A stretch of DNA of 57,159 bases from Motilimonas eburnea (GTDB taxonomy: Bacteria > Pseudomonadota > Gammaproteobacteria > Enterobacterales > CBDFNC01). Positions 8,676-17,121 of the stretch are shown piece by piece. The position numbers and the translations under genes were made by a program. Numbering within the stretch: position 1 is the first letter of the stretch; each line of letters begins with the position of its first letter. Under the pieces are notes generated by a model. It was not told the origin of the DNA. It saw only the letters and a list, made by a program, of their open reading frames with translations, and did not search any database. The stretch spans positions 205,863 through 263,021 of the forward strand of contig NZ_JAIMJB010000003.1 of assembly GCF_021295345.1 (NCBI RefSeq), in the 5' to 3' direction.

Positions 8676-9359
8676 ATGAACACACTCCCATTTAAAACCG
8701 TAAGCGTTGACAGTGTTGCAGATGAATCTAGCTATATCGACCCCATGACGCGTCGCTGTAAACGTGCTTTTGATTTAATCATCGCCACCACCGCCTTGGT
8801 GATGCTACTGCCTTTGTTTCCATTAATAGCCCTTGCTATCAAATTTGATTCCAATGGCCCAGTGCTGTTTAGCCAACCACGTATTGGTCGAGCCAAAGCG
8901 CAGCAGACGGCTATTTTTAACATGCTAAAATTTCGAACCATGGTTGCCGATGCCGAACGATACAGTGGTGCAGTATGGGCGCAAAAATCCGACCCGAGGA
9001 TCACCCGCATGGGTAAGTTCTTGCGCAAAACGCGTTTAGATGAGATCCCTCAACTGATCAATGTCGTTCGCGGTGACATGTCCTTGGTTGGCCCCCGTCC
9101 TGAGCGACCAGGTTTCTATGCAAAATTAGAACAAGCCATCCCATACTTTGCTGAACGCACCTATGAAGTATCGCCCGGCATAACAGGGCTTGCTCAGGTG
9201 AATCAAGGTTATGACACCTGCATTGAAGACGTGAAGAACAAAGTCGCCTTTGATCATGGCTACGCCTTAAGTTTATCGTCGCCTTGGCGCTGGTTAAAAA
9301 CCGACTGCGCCATTTTACTTAAAACCTTACTGGTGATGATCACTGGCCGCGGTCAATAA
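8676..9359 (+). CDS. sypR: Polyprenyl-phosphate sugar phosphotransferase (SypR-like)
   Basis: The 227-residue product is a short-form initiating transferase: a single membrane segment (about 28-52) and the conserved catalytic region with FNMLKFRTM, an RKTRLDEIPQLINVVRGDMS block and the LVGPRPERP motif. It lacks the N-terminal multi-helix region of WcaJ/WbaP-type enzymes, as in PglC-like small forms. It would place the first sugar phosphate on undecaprenyl phosphate at the inner membrane, starting polysaccharide assembly. It ends the M-R biosynthetic group; a 211-bp gap with regulatory sites then precedes the sypA-like gene. Confidence 0.9.
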   Translation: MNTLPFKTVSVDSVADESSYIDPMTRRCKRAFDLIIATTALVMLLPLFPLIALAIKFDSNGPVLFSQPRIGRAKAQQTAIFNMLKFRTMVADAERYSGAVWAQKSDPRITRMGKFLRKTRLDEIPQLINVVRGDMSLVGPRPERPGFYAKLEQAIPYFAERTYEVSPGITGLAQVNQGYDTCIEDVKNKVAFDHGYALSLSSPWRWLKTDCAILLKTLLVMITGRGQ

Positions 9360-9420
9360 GCGTCCCCAATAGCAAGGACGCGATGATGCCCCACCTCATT
9401 TATCCTCACCTTCTGTGATG

Positions 9421-9448
9421 GCAAGCTGCAAAGCGCTTTGCAGCTTGC
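9421..9448. promoter_or_regulatory. Perfect 28-bp palindrome between sypR and sypA
   Basis: Arms of 14 bases meet with no loop, and symmetry is exact throughout. It lies 64-91 bp upstream of the sigma54 -24 GG at 9513, a typical location for an enhancer-binding-protein site. There is no T-run on the correct side for either strand, so an intrinsic terminator is less likely. It shares a TGCAA/TTGCA core with the inverted repeat at 2653. I infer a SypG-type activator site; other regulators are possible. Confidence 0.5.
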
Positions 9449-9510
9449 AAAAAATACCAATCCCGGGTCTCACCAAATAATTAAAACCTACAAATTCAAT
9501 ACCTTACACA

Positions 9511-9528
9511 TTGGCACTGGTTATGCAA
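9511..9528 (+). promoter_or_regulatory. Sigma54 promoter upstream of sypA-like gene
   Basis: TTGGCACTGGTTATGCAA matches the sigma54 consensus TGGCAC-N5-TTGCA almost exactly, with GG and GC 10 bases apart. It is 43 bp before the STAS gene. The sigma54-dependent activator gene at the end of the same locus is the natural regulator, and sypA in V. fischeri has an equivalent promoter. Confidence 0.85.
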
Positions 9529-9570
9529 ACTCCTTTACTGTGAAAACACTTATGCAAAAAGGGGAAAACC

Positions 9571-9891
9571 ATGGATATTTATACCAATACACCACAACAA
9601 GATGAGCTCGTCACCTATTTGAGTGGTGACTTTGATGCCCTCAACATCAACCAAATTCGTCAACAATTAGAAGAGGTTGCCAGCCAACATCAAGCTAATC
9701 GCATTATTTTGGACCTCTCACATGTGAACTTCATCGACTCTTCGGGAATTGGTGCCATCGTATTTTTGTTTAAACGCCTACATAAAGAAAAACGTCAACT
9801 AGAATTAATCGGAGCACAAGGACAACCTAGGCAACTTCTTGAATTGTTGAGAATTCATCAAGCAATGCCCGTGACATGGGCGAACGTATGA
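9571..9891 (+). CDS. sypA: STAS-domain anti-anti-sigma-like regulator (SypA-like)
   Basis: This 106-residue protein is a single STAS domain. The DSSG motif at residues 56-59 (NFIDSSGIGAIVFL) places Ser57 where SpoIIAA/RsbV-type proteins are phosphorylated. In V. fischeri, SypA is a positive biofilm regulator that is switched off by SypE phosphorylation and reactivated by SypE dephosphorylation. The locus encodes a matching kinase-REC-phosphatase at 17102, so the same partner switch is likely. The start follows an AAGGGGA ribosome site, and the gene heads the A-B-C-D-F-E-G group behind the best sigma54 promoter in the window. Confidence 0.9.
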   Translation: MDIYTNTPQQDELVTYLSGDFDALNINQIRQQLEEVASQHQANRIILDLSHVNFIDSSGIGAIVFLFKRLHKEKRQLELIGAQGQPRQLLELLRIHQAMPVTWANV

Positions 9892-9963
9892 AAGCGCATA
9901 AAGAAAGAGTTTAGCCGCCACGCCCATTGACGATCAGGTGATAGGTTAAAAACAGGAGCCAAT

Positions 9964-10761
9964 ATGAAAGACAAGCTATTGAGTTTAATCGCCAGCCTCG
10001 CCCTTCTTTCTGGTTGCAGTCAATGGGCTGAACCGGGACAAGGCGGCATGGCGGAGCACAATTTGTCCGAGCTCATTCCAGTGGAAGCAGAGCAGCCTTT
10101 GACTGCCGATCACGGCCTGCGGTTTGACTTTGAGTTGCAACGCCAACTACTCGATACCTTAGTCAACCAAGGCGCACAGCTATGTTACCCCGCGACGGTT
10201 TCTCAACTGCAACAAAGAGAAAACCGCATTGCTCGCGAGCTCAAAGCGGGCATGAGTCAAGATGCTGCCAATACCTTACTGGTTCAACGCCAACAAACCG
10301 CTCAATTGGAGCGCCAGTTAAACCAAGCGTTAGCAGAGTCTGATTGCGTCATTACCCAGCGCGCACATCAAACCGCCACCCAAGTGGGCATGACCATAGA
10401 GCAACTATTAAATGCCGATAATCAGTTCGCCCTCAACTCAAGTGAACTCAACCCCAAATACATCGGCCGCCTTGCCGAAGCCGTTGCCTTATTAAAACAA
10501 CAAGATCATTACCGCTTAATGATATACGGCCACGCCGACAGCAGCGGCAGTGAACAAGCCAATCAGGCTCTTTCACAAGCCCGTGCCGAACAAGTCTCTC
10601 GATACTTAGCTATTTTAGGCTTAGACCCGGCCCGCTTTGAGGTGGCCGCGATGGGCGAAAGCGCGCCGCTTTTCGATCAAGAAGGGGCAGAAAATCATTT
10701 AGTTAACCGCCGCGTTAGCATTACCTTGATTGAAAACGCGCATCAAACCCAAGCGCAATAA
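9964..10761 (+). CDS. sypB: OmpA-family lipoprotein (SypB-like)
   Basis: The 265-residue product has a lipoprotein signal with lipobox LLSGC near residue 18, a helical middle region rich in Q and R (about 60-140), and a C-terminal OmpA-like peptidoglycan-binding domain (about 145-255; IYGHADSSGSEQANQALSQ and the LVNRRVSI ending). It should sit in the periplasm anchored to a membrane and bind cell wall, possibly bracing the export complex formed with the SLBB protein downstream. The start has an upstream AGGAG. V. fischeri SypB has the same domain. Confidence 0.88.
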   Translation: MKDKLLSLIASLALLSGCSQWAEPGQGGMAEHNLSELIPVEAEQPLTADHGLRFDFELQRQLLDTLVNQGAQLCYPATVSQLQQRENRIARELKAGMSQDAANTLLVQRQQTAQLERQLNQALAESDCVITQRAHQTATQVGMTIEQLLNADNQFALNSSELNPKYIGRLAEAVALLKQQDHYRLMIYGHADSSGSEQANQALSQARAEQVSRYLAILGLDPARFEVAAMGESAPLFDQEGAENHLVNRRVSITLIENAHQTQAQ

Positions 10762-10793
10762 CGATAACGAACAGCGTGCTCAAGGAGGCCACC

Positions 10794-12902
10794 ATGTGGG
10801 GATGGATTCAACGTTTAGTCATAGTCATCATGTGCACCTTATGGGGGTCAGCATGGGCAGTGCCATCGCAACAATTAACCCAAGTGGGTGATTTGATCTA
10901 TGTTAACTTACCTGGCGAAGACAGCTTAACAGGCGAATATGCCATTGATGAGCGAGGACGCATTATCCTGCCCGAGGCTGGCAGTGTCGAGGTGGCGCAA
11001 TTAGATGAAATCGCGCTAAAAGAAAAAGTGAAAGAAACCTTGAAGCGGGTTTATCGCGACCTCGATAGCCTAGAGGTCTACGTGCTTGAAAAGCGCTTAC
11101 TGCTGAAAGTCTATGGTTATGTCGAAAACCCCGGTTTAGTGGTGTTACCAGCCGATGCCAGTGTTCAGATGGCCCTCGCTAAAGCGGGCGGTTTACGCGC
11201 AGGGGCGCAGCTAAATAAGTTGCAATTACGACGCGATAACCAAACGCAAACCTTTAACTATAAAGCCTACCTTGATTCAGGCGACAGCAGCACTCTGCCG
11301 GCACTTGAGCCACTGGATACCCTATTTGTTCCCGCCTCCCCCATGACGGGTAACATAGAGGTTGAATTTGATCCGGCCAAAATGGCGCTTTCAGGTGATG
11401 CTTCGGAAACTCGCAGTGCTATCAAGGTATTTGGCGAAGTCAACAGCCCTGGCAGCTTCTCCTACAAACCCGGCAATAGTTTAGTGGATTTGATCATGCA
11501 AGCCGGCGGCGTCACTCGCTATGCAGGGGTCGAGCAAATCCGCGTGATCATCGATAACGAGCCAAAAACATTTAATTTAAAACGGTATCTGGATACGGGT
11601 GACAGCAGTCATTTACCACAAATCGCCGAGGGCACCACGATATTTGTTCCCAAACAGGAAGAAGAAATCAAATCAGGAGCCAATACCGTGTATGTCATGG
11701 GGGAAGTGTTTAAACCCGGTGCCTATGAAGGTAAAGAAGGGGCCACCTTTATCGATATTCTCGCTAATGCTGGCGGCCCAACCCGCTTTGCAGAAAGCCG
11801 TCAAATTCGCATTATCAAAGGAGATGGCAGCATAGTGCCCTTTGATATGACGGCTTACACCGAAGGGCAGCTCGCTCGGATCCCGAGCGTACAATCGGGC
11901 GACGCGATTTTTGTGCCAGAAAAAACCGACATGAATGAAAAATCTTGGCTAAAAGTAGCGCCGGATCGCGCCGTCAATGTGATTGGTGAAGTGGTACGGC
12001 CCGGCCGTTATGAATGGTCTAATGAAATGTCATTGTTAGATTTACTCGCCCATGCTGGCGGCCCCACGTCACGAGCCGATACCAGCAATATCGATGTGTT
12101 GATCCCACAAGGCGGCAGCACCAACACCATTAAGTTCAACCTAGATAATTACATCAAAAGCGGCGGCAAGGGCGCCCCCTTACCCGCTATCTATGCCGGT
12201 ACGATTATTCGCATTCATGATTTGCCCCAAGATCCCAGTGATAACAAATCCCAATGGGTTCGCCAGTCATCTGAAAAATCCATCTATATCTTCGGTCAAG
12301 TCGGTGCACCGGGTCGTTATCGCTTCAATGATGATATGCATTTTCTCGATATCTTGTCGGCCGCCGATGGACCCACAGATCAAGCTGACATTCACAATAT
12401 TCGAGTCAGCCATCGCAACGGCGGCCACGCCCGCGTCAGTAAACTCAACCTAGCCTTGTATTTTGAAACCGGCGATGAACATATACTGCCTAAAGTGCAA
12501 ACCGGCGATACCATTTATGTCCCCGAAAAAGATCGGCTTTGGCTAAGCCAATCAAAAGAGACGACGGTTCGTGTGTTAGGCGCGGTTAACAAACCAGGGC
12601 GCTATCGCTTTGATGACACCATGACGATCCTCGATTTGCTGGCAGAGGCTGGCGGCCCTACGGACAAGGCTTATTTAGAAAAAGTCACCATAGTCAATTT
12701 ATCTTGCTGTAAAGATAAGGCCACTACCTTTGATTTGCTGGAATTTAGTCAAACCGCCAATTTTGATTCGCTGCCCTTAGTTCGTGTCGGCGATACCGTT
12801 TATGTCCCCAGTAAAGAAGACAGCAACTTATACAAAGCCCGTGAAGGCTTGACAGATATCTTCCAGCTGGTGTCGATTGCGGCATTAATCGGTTTATTCT
12901 AG
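10794..12902 (+). CDS. sypC: Polysaccharide export protein with six SLBB repeats (SypC-like)
   Basis: I choose the ATG at 10794, preceded by AAGGAGG at ideal spacing, over an in-frame GTG at 10776 that would contain that site. The 702-residue product has a signal peptide without a lipobox, a Poly_export domain (about 25-100) and six SLBB modules, each with a G-x-V-x-x-PG and a following AGG(P/L) motif, at roughly 110, 215, 305, 395, 500 and 595. The hydrophobic C-terminal segment (about 685-702) may form the outer-membrane helix as in Wza. This is about twice the size of E. coli Wza, implying a longer periplasmic tunnel. It should export the polymer with the Wzz-like protein encoded at 4697. 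Confidence 0.9.
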   Translation: MWGWIQRLVIVIMCTLWGSAWAVPSQQLTQVGDLIYVNLPGEDSLTGEYAIDERGRIILPEAGSVEVAQLDEIALKEKVKETLKRVYRDLDSLEVYVLEKRLLLKVYGYVENPGLVVLPADASVQMALAKAGGLRAGAQLNKLQLRRDNQTQTFNYKAYLDSGDSSTLPALEPLDTLFVPASPMTGNIEVEFDPAKMALSGDASETRSAIKVFGEVNSPGSFSYKPGNSLVDLIMQAGGVTRYAGVEQIRVIIDNEPKTFNLKRYLDTGDSSHLPQIAEGTTIFVPKQEEEIKSGANTVYVMGEVFKPGAYEGKEGATFIDILANAGGPTRFAESRQIRIIKGDGSIVPFDMTAYTEGQLARIPSVQSGDAIFVPEKTDMNEKSWLKVAPDRAVNVIGEVVRPGRYEWSNEMSLLDLLAHAGGPTSRADTSNIDVLIPQGGSTNTIKFNLDNYIKSGGKGAPLPAIYAGTIIRIHDLPQDPSDNKSQWVRQSSEKSIYIFGQVGAPGRYRFNDDMHFLDILSAADGPTDQADIHNIRVSHRNGGHARVSKLNLALYFETGDEHILPKVQTGDTIYVPEKDRLWLSQSKETTVRVLGAVNKPGRYRFDDTMTILDLLAEAGGPTDKAYLEKVTIVNLSCCKDKATTFDLLEFSQTANFDSLPLVRVGDTVYVPSKEDSNLYKAREGLTDIFQLVSIAALIGLF

Positions 12903-12910
12903 GAGGCCCT

Positions 12911-13681
12911 ATGACTCAATTAGCCCCGATAACGAACGAGTATGACGGCGCCTTTAACGCCAGCGCTAAATTGCACCAATACCAAGAGCTAGAACAGATC
13001 TACAATCAAACCTTTGGTCAAGGGATCCGTACCCTAGCCGTAGTAGGGTGCGCGCCTAAAGAAGGCGTGACCACCCTGATTAGCGCCTTGGCTGAGCGCA
13101 CCTTGCTCGCCGGTAAGTCAACCTTAGTGGTTGATCTCAATTTACATCACCCCAGTCTGGCACGTTTACTCCCCAGCCAAGATACGGCAACGAATACCGA
13201 TATATCAACACAAGATAACCAAGCAGAATTGGTGAGTATTAACCACAGCCAAAGTGTTTTCACGGGTATATGCATAAGCCAACGCCGAGAATGGCTACAG
13301 AAATGTCGTGAGCCGCAATTTCTCAAGCAACAATTAGCCGGCTGGCTTGAAGAATTCGACCATGTGCTCGTCGATACCAGTGCCTTAAACCAACGTAATC
13401 AGCAAAATATTCCGGCTGAATTAGTCGCCGCCGCAGCCCAAGGCTGCGTTCTCGTCGCGCAAGCGGGGCAATCAACCGAAGGCATGCTCCAATCTGCGCT
13501 CGCCCGCTTGGACGAAGCCAGCGCTAACTTGCTCGGTTGTGTCATTAACGATCAATACAACCCCCGTTTAGCGGACGAAATATGCAGGGAAGTTAGGCGG
13601 TTACAAAACAAATTGCCCAAGTTAGCAGCTTGGCTATGTCAGCGGGTCAAACAAACCCGTCTCCTTAACACCGAAATTTAA
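12911..13681 (+). CDS. sypD: CpsD/BY-kinase-like ATPase with degenerate P-loop (SypD-like)
   Basis: The 256-residue protein has the MinD/CpsD fold signature: a beta strand leading into a Walker A region GCAPKEGVTTL (about residues 46-56), an A-prime-like VVDLNLHHPSLARLL and a Walker B-like HVLVDTS. The lysine that should precede the Ser/Thr pair is replaced by valine, although an upstream lysine typical of the deviant P-loop remains. The C-terminus ends without the tyrosine cluster of autophosphorylating BY-kinases. It may be an ATP-binding partner of the Wzz-like protein rather than a true tyrosine kinase. It lies eight bases after sypC with an AGGAGG site. Confidence 0.82.
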   Translation: MTQLAPITNEYDGAFNASAKLHQYQELEQIYNQTFGQGIRTLAVVGCAPKEGVTTLISALAERTLLAGKSTLVVDLNLHHPSLARLLPSQDTATNTDISTQDNQAELVSINHSQSVFTGICISQRREWLQKCREPQFLKQQLAGWLEEFDHVLVDTSALNQRNQQNIPAELVAAAAQGCVLVAQAGQSTEGMLQSALARLDEASANLLGCVINDQYNPRLADEICREVRRLQNKLPKLAAWLCQRVKQTRLLNTEI

Positions 13682-13710
13682 CCTGTCATCGATAGAATAA
13701 GGTCAGCATT

Positions 13711-16700
13711 ATGAGCTTCAGGATTAAAAATACCCTTGCAACCCTCATTCTCACCCTGCTGATTTTAGTGGCCAGTCTAGGCTACTTGCACTATCACATG
13801 GCGAAACTACATCAGCAACAGGTTCAACACCAAAGCCAGTGGTTAGCCAAACAACTCATTGCACAGCTTCAACAAACAGACCAAGATGCGTCAAGCCTCA
13901 AGCAAGCCTTGCAAGCTCTCATAAAACGCTCCCCCCTACTTCAGGTGCGCCTGCTTGATGATAACCAGCGTGTGTTGGTTGAAGCCAATACCACCTTAAG
14001 CCAACCCGTTGCACCTTATACCTTCATTCACCCTTGGCCCAATGAAAAGGGCGGCATCAGCCAGCTAGCCTTGGTGATTGACACGTCACAAATCGCTCCC
14101 CCATTACCCGTATCCACCAGCTTGGGCGTTGCGATGAGTATTTGGATACTCAGTGGGGTGATTGCGTTTTTTATTTCAAGTGCCATTAGTCGTCAATTAG
14201 AAGATTTAAAGCAAGGTGCCATTTTGGTTCAGACCATGGGGCCGGGCCACCAACTGCCCGAGTTAGTCAATCACGAGCTCAGTGAGGTCACGCAAGCATT
14301 TAACCGCATGTCCCTTGAGCTTGCCAATAATCAGCAAAGCTTACAAAGCTCCAATCAACAGCAGCAAAAAATTGCCACTATCGCTAATAAAAACACCGCG
14401 TTAAACAAAGCGATCCTATCTGCCTCCCTCGATGGCATTATTACTATCGACCATCAAAGTAAGATCATCGAATATAACCTACAAGCACAAGCCATGTTTG
14501 GTTGGAGCCGCGAGGAAATGCTAGGCCAATCCCTAACGGATCGCATTATTCCTCCTGAGTTTCGTGAAGCGCACACTAAGGGGATGAAGCATTATATGGC
14601 CTCAGGGGAAGGCCCTGTGTTCGGGCGGCGCTTAGAATTAGTCGCCTTGCATAAAGACGGCCACACTATCCCGATTGAAATCGCTATCTCACCCATTCGC
14701 TATGGCGGCGAAGCCCTGTTTACCGCATTTATTCGCGATATTTCCGAGCGACTTGAAGCTGAGCAAGAACTCAAATTAGCAGCCCATGCGTTTGACTCTA
14801 TTGAGCCTATGTTTATTACCGATGCCCAAGGCACCATATTGCGTAGCAACCGGGCCTTTTCCATGGTCACCGGGTTTAGCGCTGAGGAAGCCATCGGACA
14901 AAATGCGCGACTGTTATCTTCGGGTAAACATGATCCCGCCTTTTACCGCGAAATGTGGCGTGCTCTATTACAGAATGGCCAATGGCACGGTGAGATCTAC
15001 AATCAACGTAAGAATGGCGAGATTTACCCCGAGCATCTTACGATTACCGCGGTAAAAGATGCAGATTTAAATGTCAGCCATTACATTGCACACTTTATTG
15101 ATATTAGTGCACAAAAGAAAAATGAAGCCAGATTAAAACAAGCTCGCCAAGAAGCAGAGCAAGCCAGTGAGGCGAAAAGCCGCTTTTTAGCCACCATGAG
15201 CCACGAAATCCGTTCACCCTTGAATGCCATTATTGCCATGACGGATATGTTACTGGAGTCCGAACTTAACGCAGAACAGCAAGAGCTGGCCCAGCTGGCT
15301 AGCCAAGGAGGCCATACCTTAATGGCCTTGATAAACAACATTCTCGATTTTAGTAAGATTGAATCCGATCATTTGGTGCTGCAACAAGATTGGTTTAGCT
15401 TACAACAAACTGCCGAAGCCGTGGTCACTCTGCTCGCCCCCCAAGCACAACAAAAAGACATTGCCTTGTGTTTAGCCATCGATCCCGACTTGAAACAAAG
15501 TTACTTTGGTGATCCACTCAGGTTAAGCCAAGTGTTAATTAACCTGATCAGCAACGCTATTAAGTTTACCGAGCAAGGCGGCGTTGCCGTCACCATCAGC
15601 ATCGTTCGCCAGCAAGGTATCGATATTCAAGTCAGAGACACGGGGATAGGCATCAGCGAAGCAGACCAAGCCAATATTTTCAGTGAATTTGTCCAAGCGG
15701 AAAGCAGCTCTAATCGGCGCTTTGGCGGCAGTGGTCTTGGTCTTGCCATCAGCCAACGCATCATTGAGTTAATGGATGGCACCATAGAAGTCGCAAGTAC
15801 CTTAGGACAAGGCTCTGTCTTTACGGTTTGGCTGCCACTGCAAGCAAGTAAGGATGCGGAGCTCGTCATCCCAATCAAACAACGCGGAAACCCCCACCAA
15901 TTGCACTTTTATCACGCGATTGATAATCAAGTGCTCATCGATAGCTTGACCAAGCAGCTCGCTTGGTTTGCACTCCCTTTGATCGATATTCGCAGCCAAT
16001 CAGCCAAACTTGAGCAACCCAGCCTGGTATTTATTGATAACGATCTTTCGGGCCAGCGACGTCAAGCGCTCTCCATCGAGAACACGGCGCAATTAGAATT
16101 TATTAACCTACTGCCTCTGGATAAACAAACCCTATTTCATACCCAGCGCCCAGAAGGTTATCAAGGCAGTTTGGCGCTGCCGATCAAGCTTAACAGCCTA
16201 GTGCAATTACTTGGCAGTGGCAGTGTCACTAAACATCATCTTCACGCTCATCAAGTTGAGGCTAACCCCAGTATCACCGCCAGTCCAAATCCTCAACATA
16301 TTCTCTTGGTTGAGGACAGCCCAACGAATCAAGCCGTGGCCAAGGCGCTGCTAAAGAAAATAAACCCTGTCATCAGTGTGGCTGAAAATGGCAAAGACGC
16401 CGTTCAGCAATGTAAGCAACAAAAGTTTGCTTTGATCTTAATGGATCTGGCGATGCCCGTGATGGATGGGCTAACGGCCACCGAGATGATCCGCAATGGC
16501 GCGGGATTGAACCAACAAACCCCAATTATCGCCATGACGGCCAATGCGTTTGCCGAAGATAAGAACCGTTGCTACCAAGTTGGTATGAATGACTTTCTTA
16601 GCAAACCTTTGGATAAAGACGTATTTCGAAGTACCGTGCTGGAGTGGTTAACACTGGCGGCCAGTGTCAACGACCCCGATGAGCAGCCAACCGCACAGCC

Positions 16701-17121
16701 AACACAAGAGCAGCAGGCGGAGCCCGCTGCAGAATCAACACAAGCTGCGCCGGTGTCGGTGAATAAATCAACCCTAAAACAACTTAAAAAAGACATCCCA
16801 ACCCAGGTATTGAATGACATTTTGGCCATATTCAGCCAAGAAAGTGAGCAAAGGATCGCCGATATTCACCATCACTATCAACAGCAGGATTGGCGCTTAC
16901 TTGAAATTGAAGCTCACAGTTTAAAAAGCAGTGCGGGTAGCTTTGGCCTGGAACAATTACAGCAGCTGGCAAAAGCCATCGAAGACCTTAGCCACCAACA
17001 GCAAGCGTCCGACTTGGCGCCCTATATTGAGAAATTAGCGCACGTCTTTAACACGTCACAACAAGATTTGCAGCTCGCACTTGCGGCGATGGAGAGCCAA
17101 GATGAAAAAGCAACTGATTGA
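13711..17121 (+). CDS. sypF: Hybrid sensor histidine kinase with PAS, REC and HPt (SypF-like)
   Basis: The 1136-residue protein has two membrane segments (about 7-27 and 140-160) around a small periplasmic domain, a HAMP-like linker, two PAS domains (about 230-350 and 355-475), HisKA with phosphoacceptor His498 (MSHEIRSPLN), an HATPase domain (G-box GGSGLGLA), a REC domain with Asp912 (LMDLAMPVMDG) and an HPt domain with His1069 (EAHSLKSSAGSFG). In V. fischeri, SypF passes phosphate through its HPt to SypG and SypE. The same phosphorelay is inferred here. The next gene starts 20 bases before its stop. The input signal is unknown. Confidence 0.9.
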   Translation: MSFRIKNTLATLILTLLILVASLGYLHYHMAKLHQQQVQHQSQWLAKQLIAQLQQTDQDASSLKQALQALIKRSPLLQVRLLDDNQRVLVEANTTLSQPVAPYTFIHPWPNEKGGISQLALVIDTSQIAPPLPVSTSLGVAMSIWILSGVIAFFISSAISRQLEDLKQGAILVQTMGPGHQLPELVNHELSEVTQAFNRMSLELANNQQSLQSSNQQQQKIATIANKNTALNKAILSASLDGIITIDHQSKIIEYNLQAQAMFGWSREEMLGQSLTDRIIPPEFREAHTKGMKHYMASGEGPVFGRRLELVALHKDGHTIPIEIAISPIRYGGEALFTAFIRDISERLEAEQELKLAAHAFDSIEPMFITDAQGTILRSNRAFSMVTGFSAEEAIGQNARLLSSGKHDPAFYREMWRALLQNGQWHGEIYNQRKNGEIYPEHLTITAVKDADLNVSHYIAHFIDISAQKKNEARLKQARQEAEQASEAKSRFLATMSHEIRSPLNAIIAMTDMLLESELNAEQQELAQLASQGGHTLMALINNILDFSKIESDHLVLQQDWFSLQQTAEAVVTLLAPQAQQKDIALCLAIDPDLKQSYFGDPLRLSQVLINLISNAIKFTEQGGVAVTISIVRQQGIDIQVRDTGIGISEADQANIFSEFVQAESSSNRRFGGSGLGLAISQRIIELMDGTIEVASTLGQGSVFTVWLPLQASKDAELVIPIKQRGNPHQLHFYHAIDNQVLIDSLTKQLAWFALPLIDIRSQSAKLEQPSLVFIDNDLSGQRRQALSIENTAQLEFINLLPLDKQTLFHTQRPEGYQGSLALPIKLNSLVQLLGSGSVTKHHLHAHQVEANPSITASPNPQHILLVEDSPTNQAVAKALLKKINPVISVAENGKDAVQQCKQQKFALILMDLAMPVMDGLTATEMIRNGAGLNQQTPIIAMTANAFAEDKNRCYQVGMNDFLSKPLDKDVFRSTVLEWLTLAASVNDPDEQPTAQPTQEQQAEPAAESTQAAPVSVNKSTLKQLKKDIPTQVLNDILAIFSQESEQRIADIHHHYQQQDWRLLEIEAHSLKSSAGSFGLEQLQQLAKAIEDLSHQQQASDLAPYIEKLAHVFNTSQQDLQLALAAMESQDEKATD

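Noticed and set aside
9421-9448. Intrinsic terminator of sypR
   Set aside because: The palindrome has no loop and is followed by an A-run, not a T-run, on the plus strand.
2560-9570. Vibrio fischeri SypG boxes (TTCTCA-N3-TGC)
   Set aside because: No convincing copy was seen upstream of the three sigma54 elements; a site near 9477 (GTCTCACCAAAT) lacks the TGC half.
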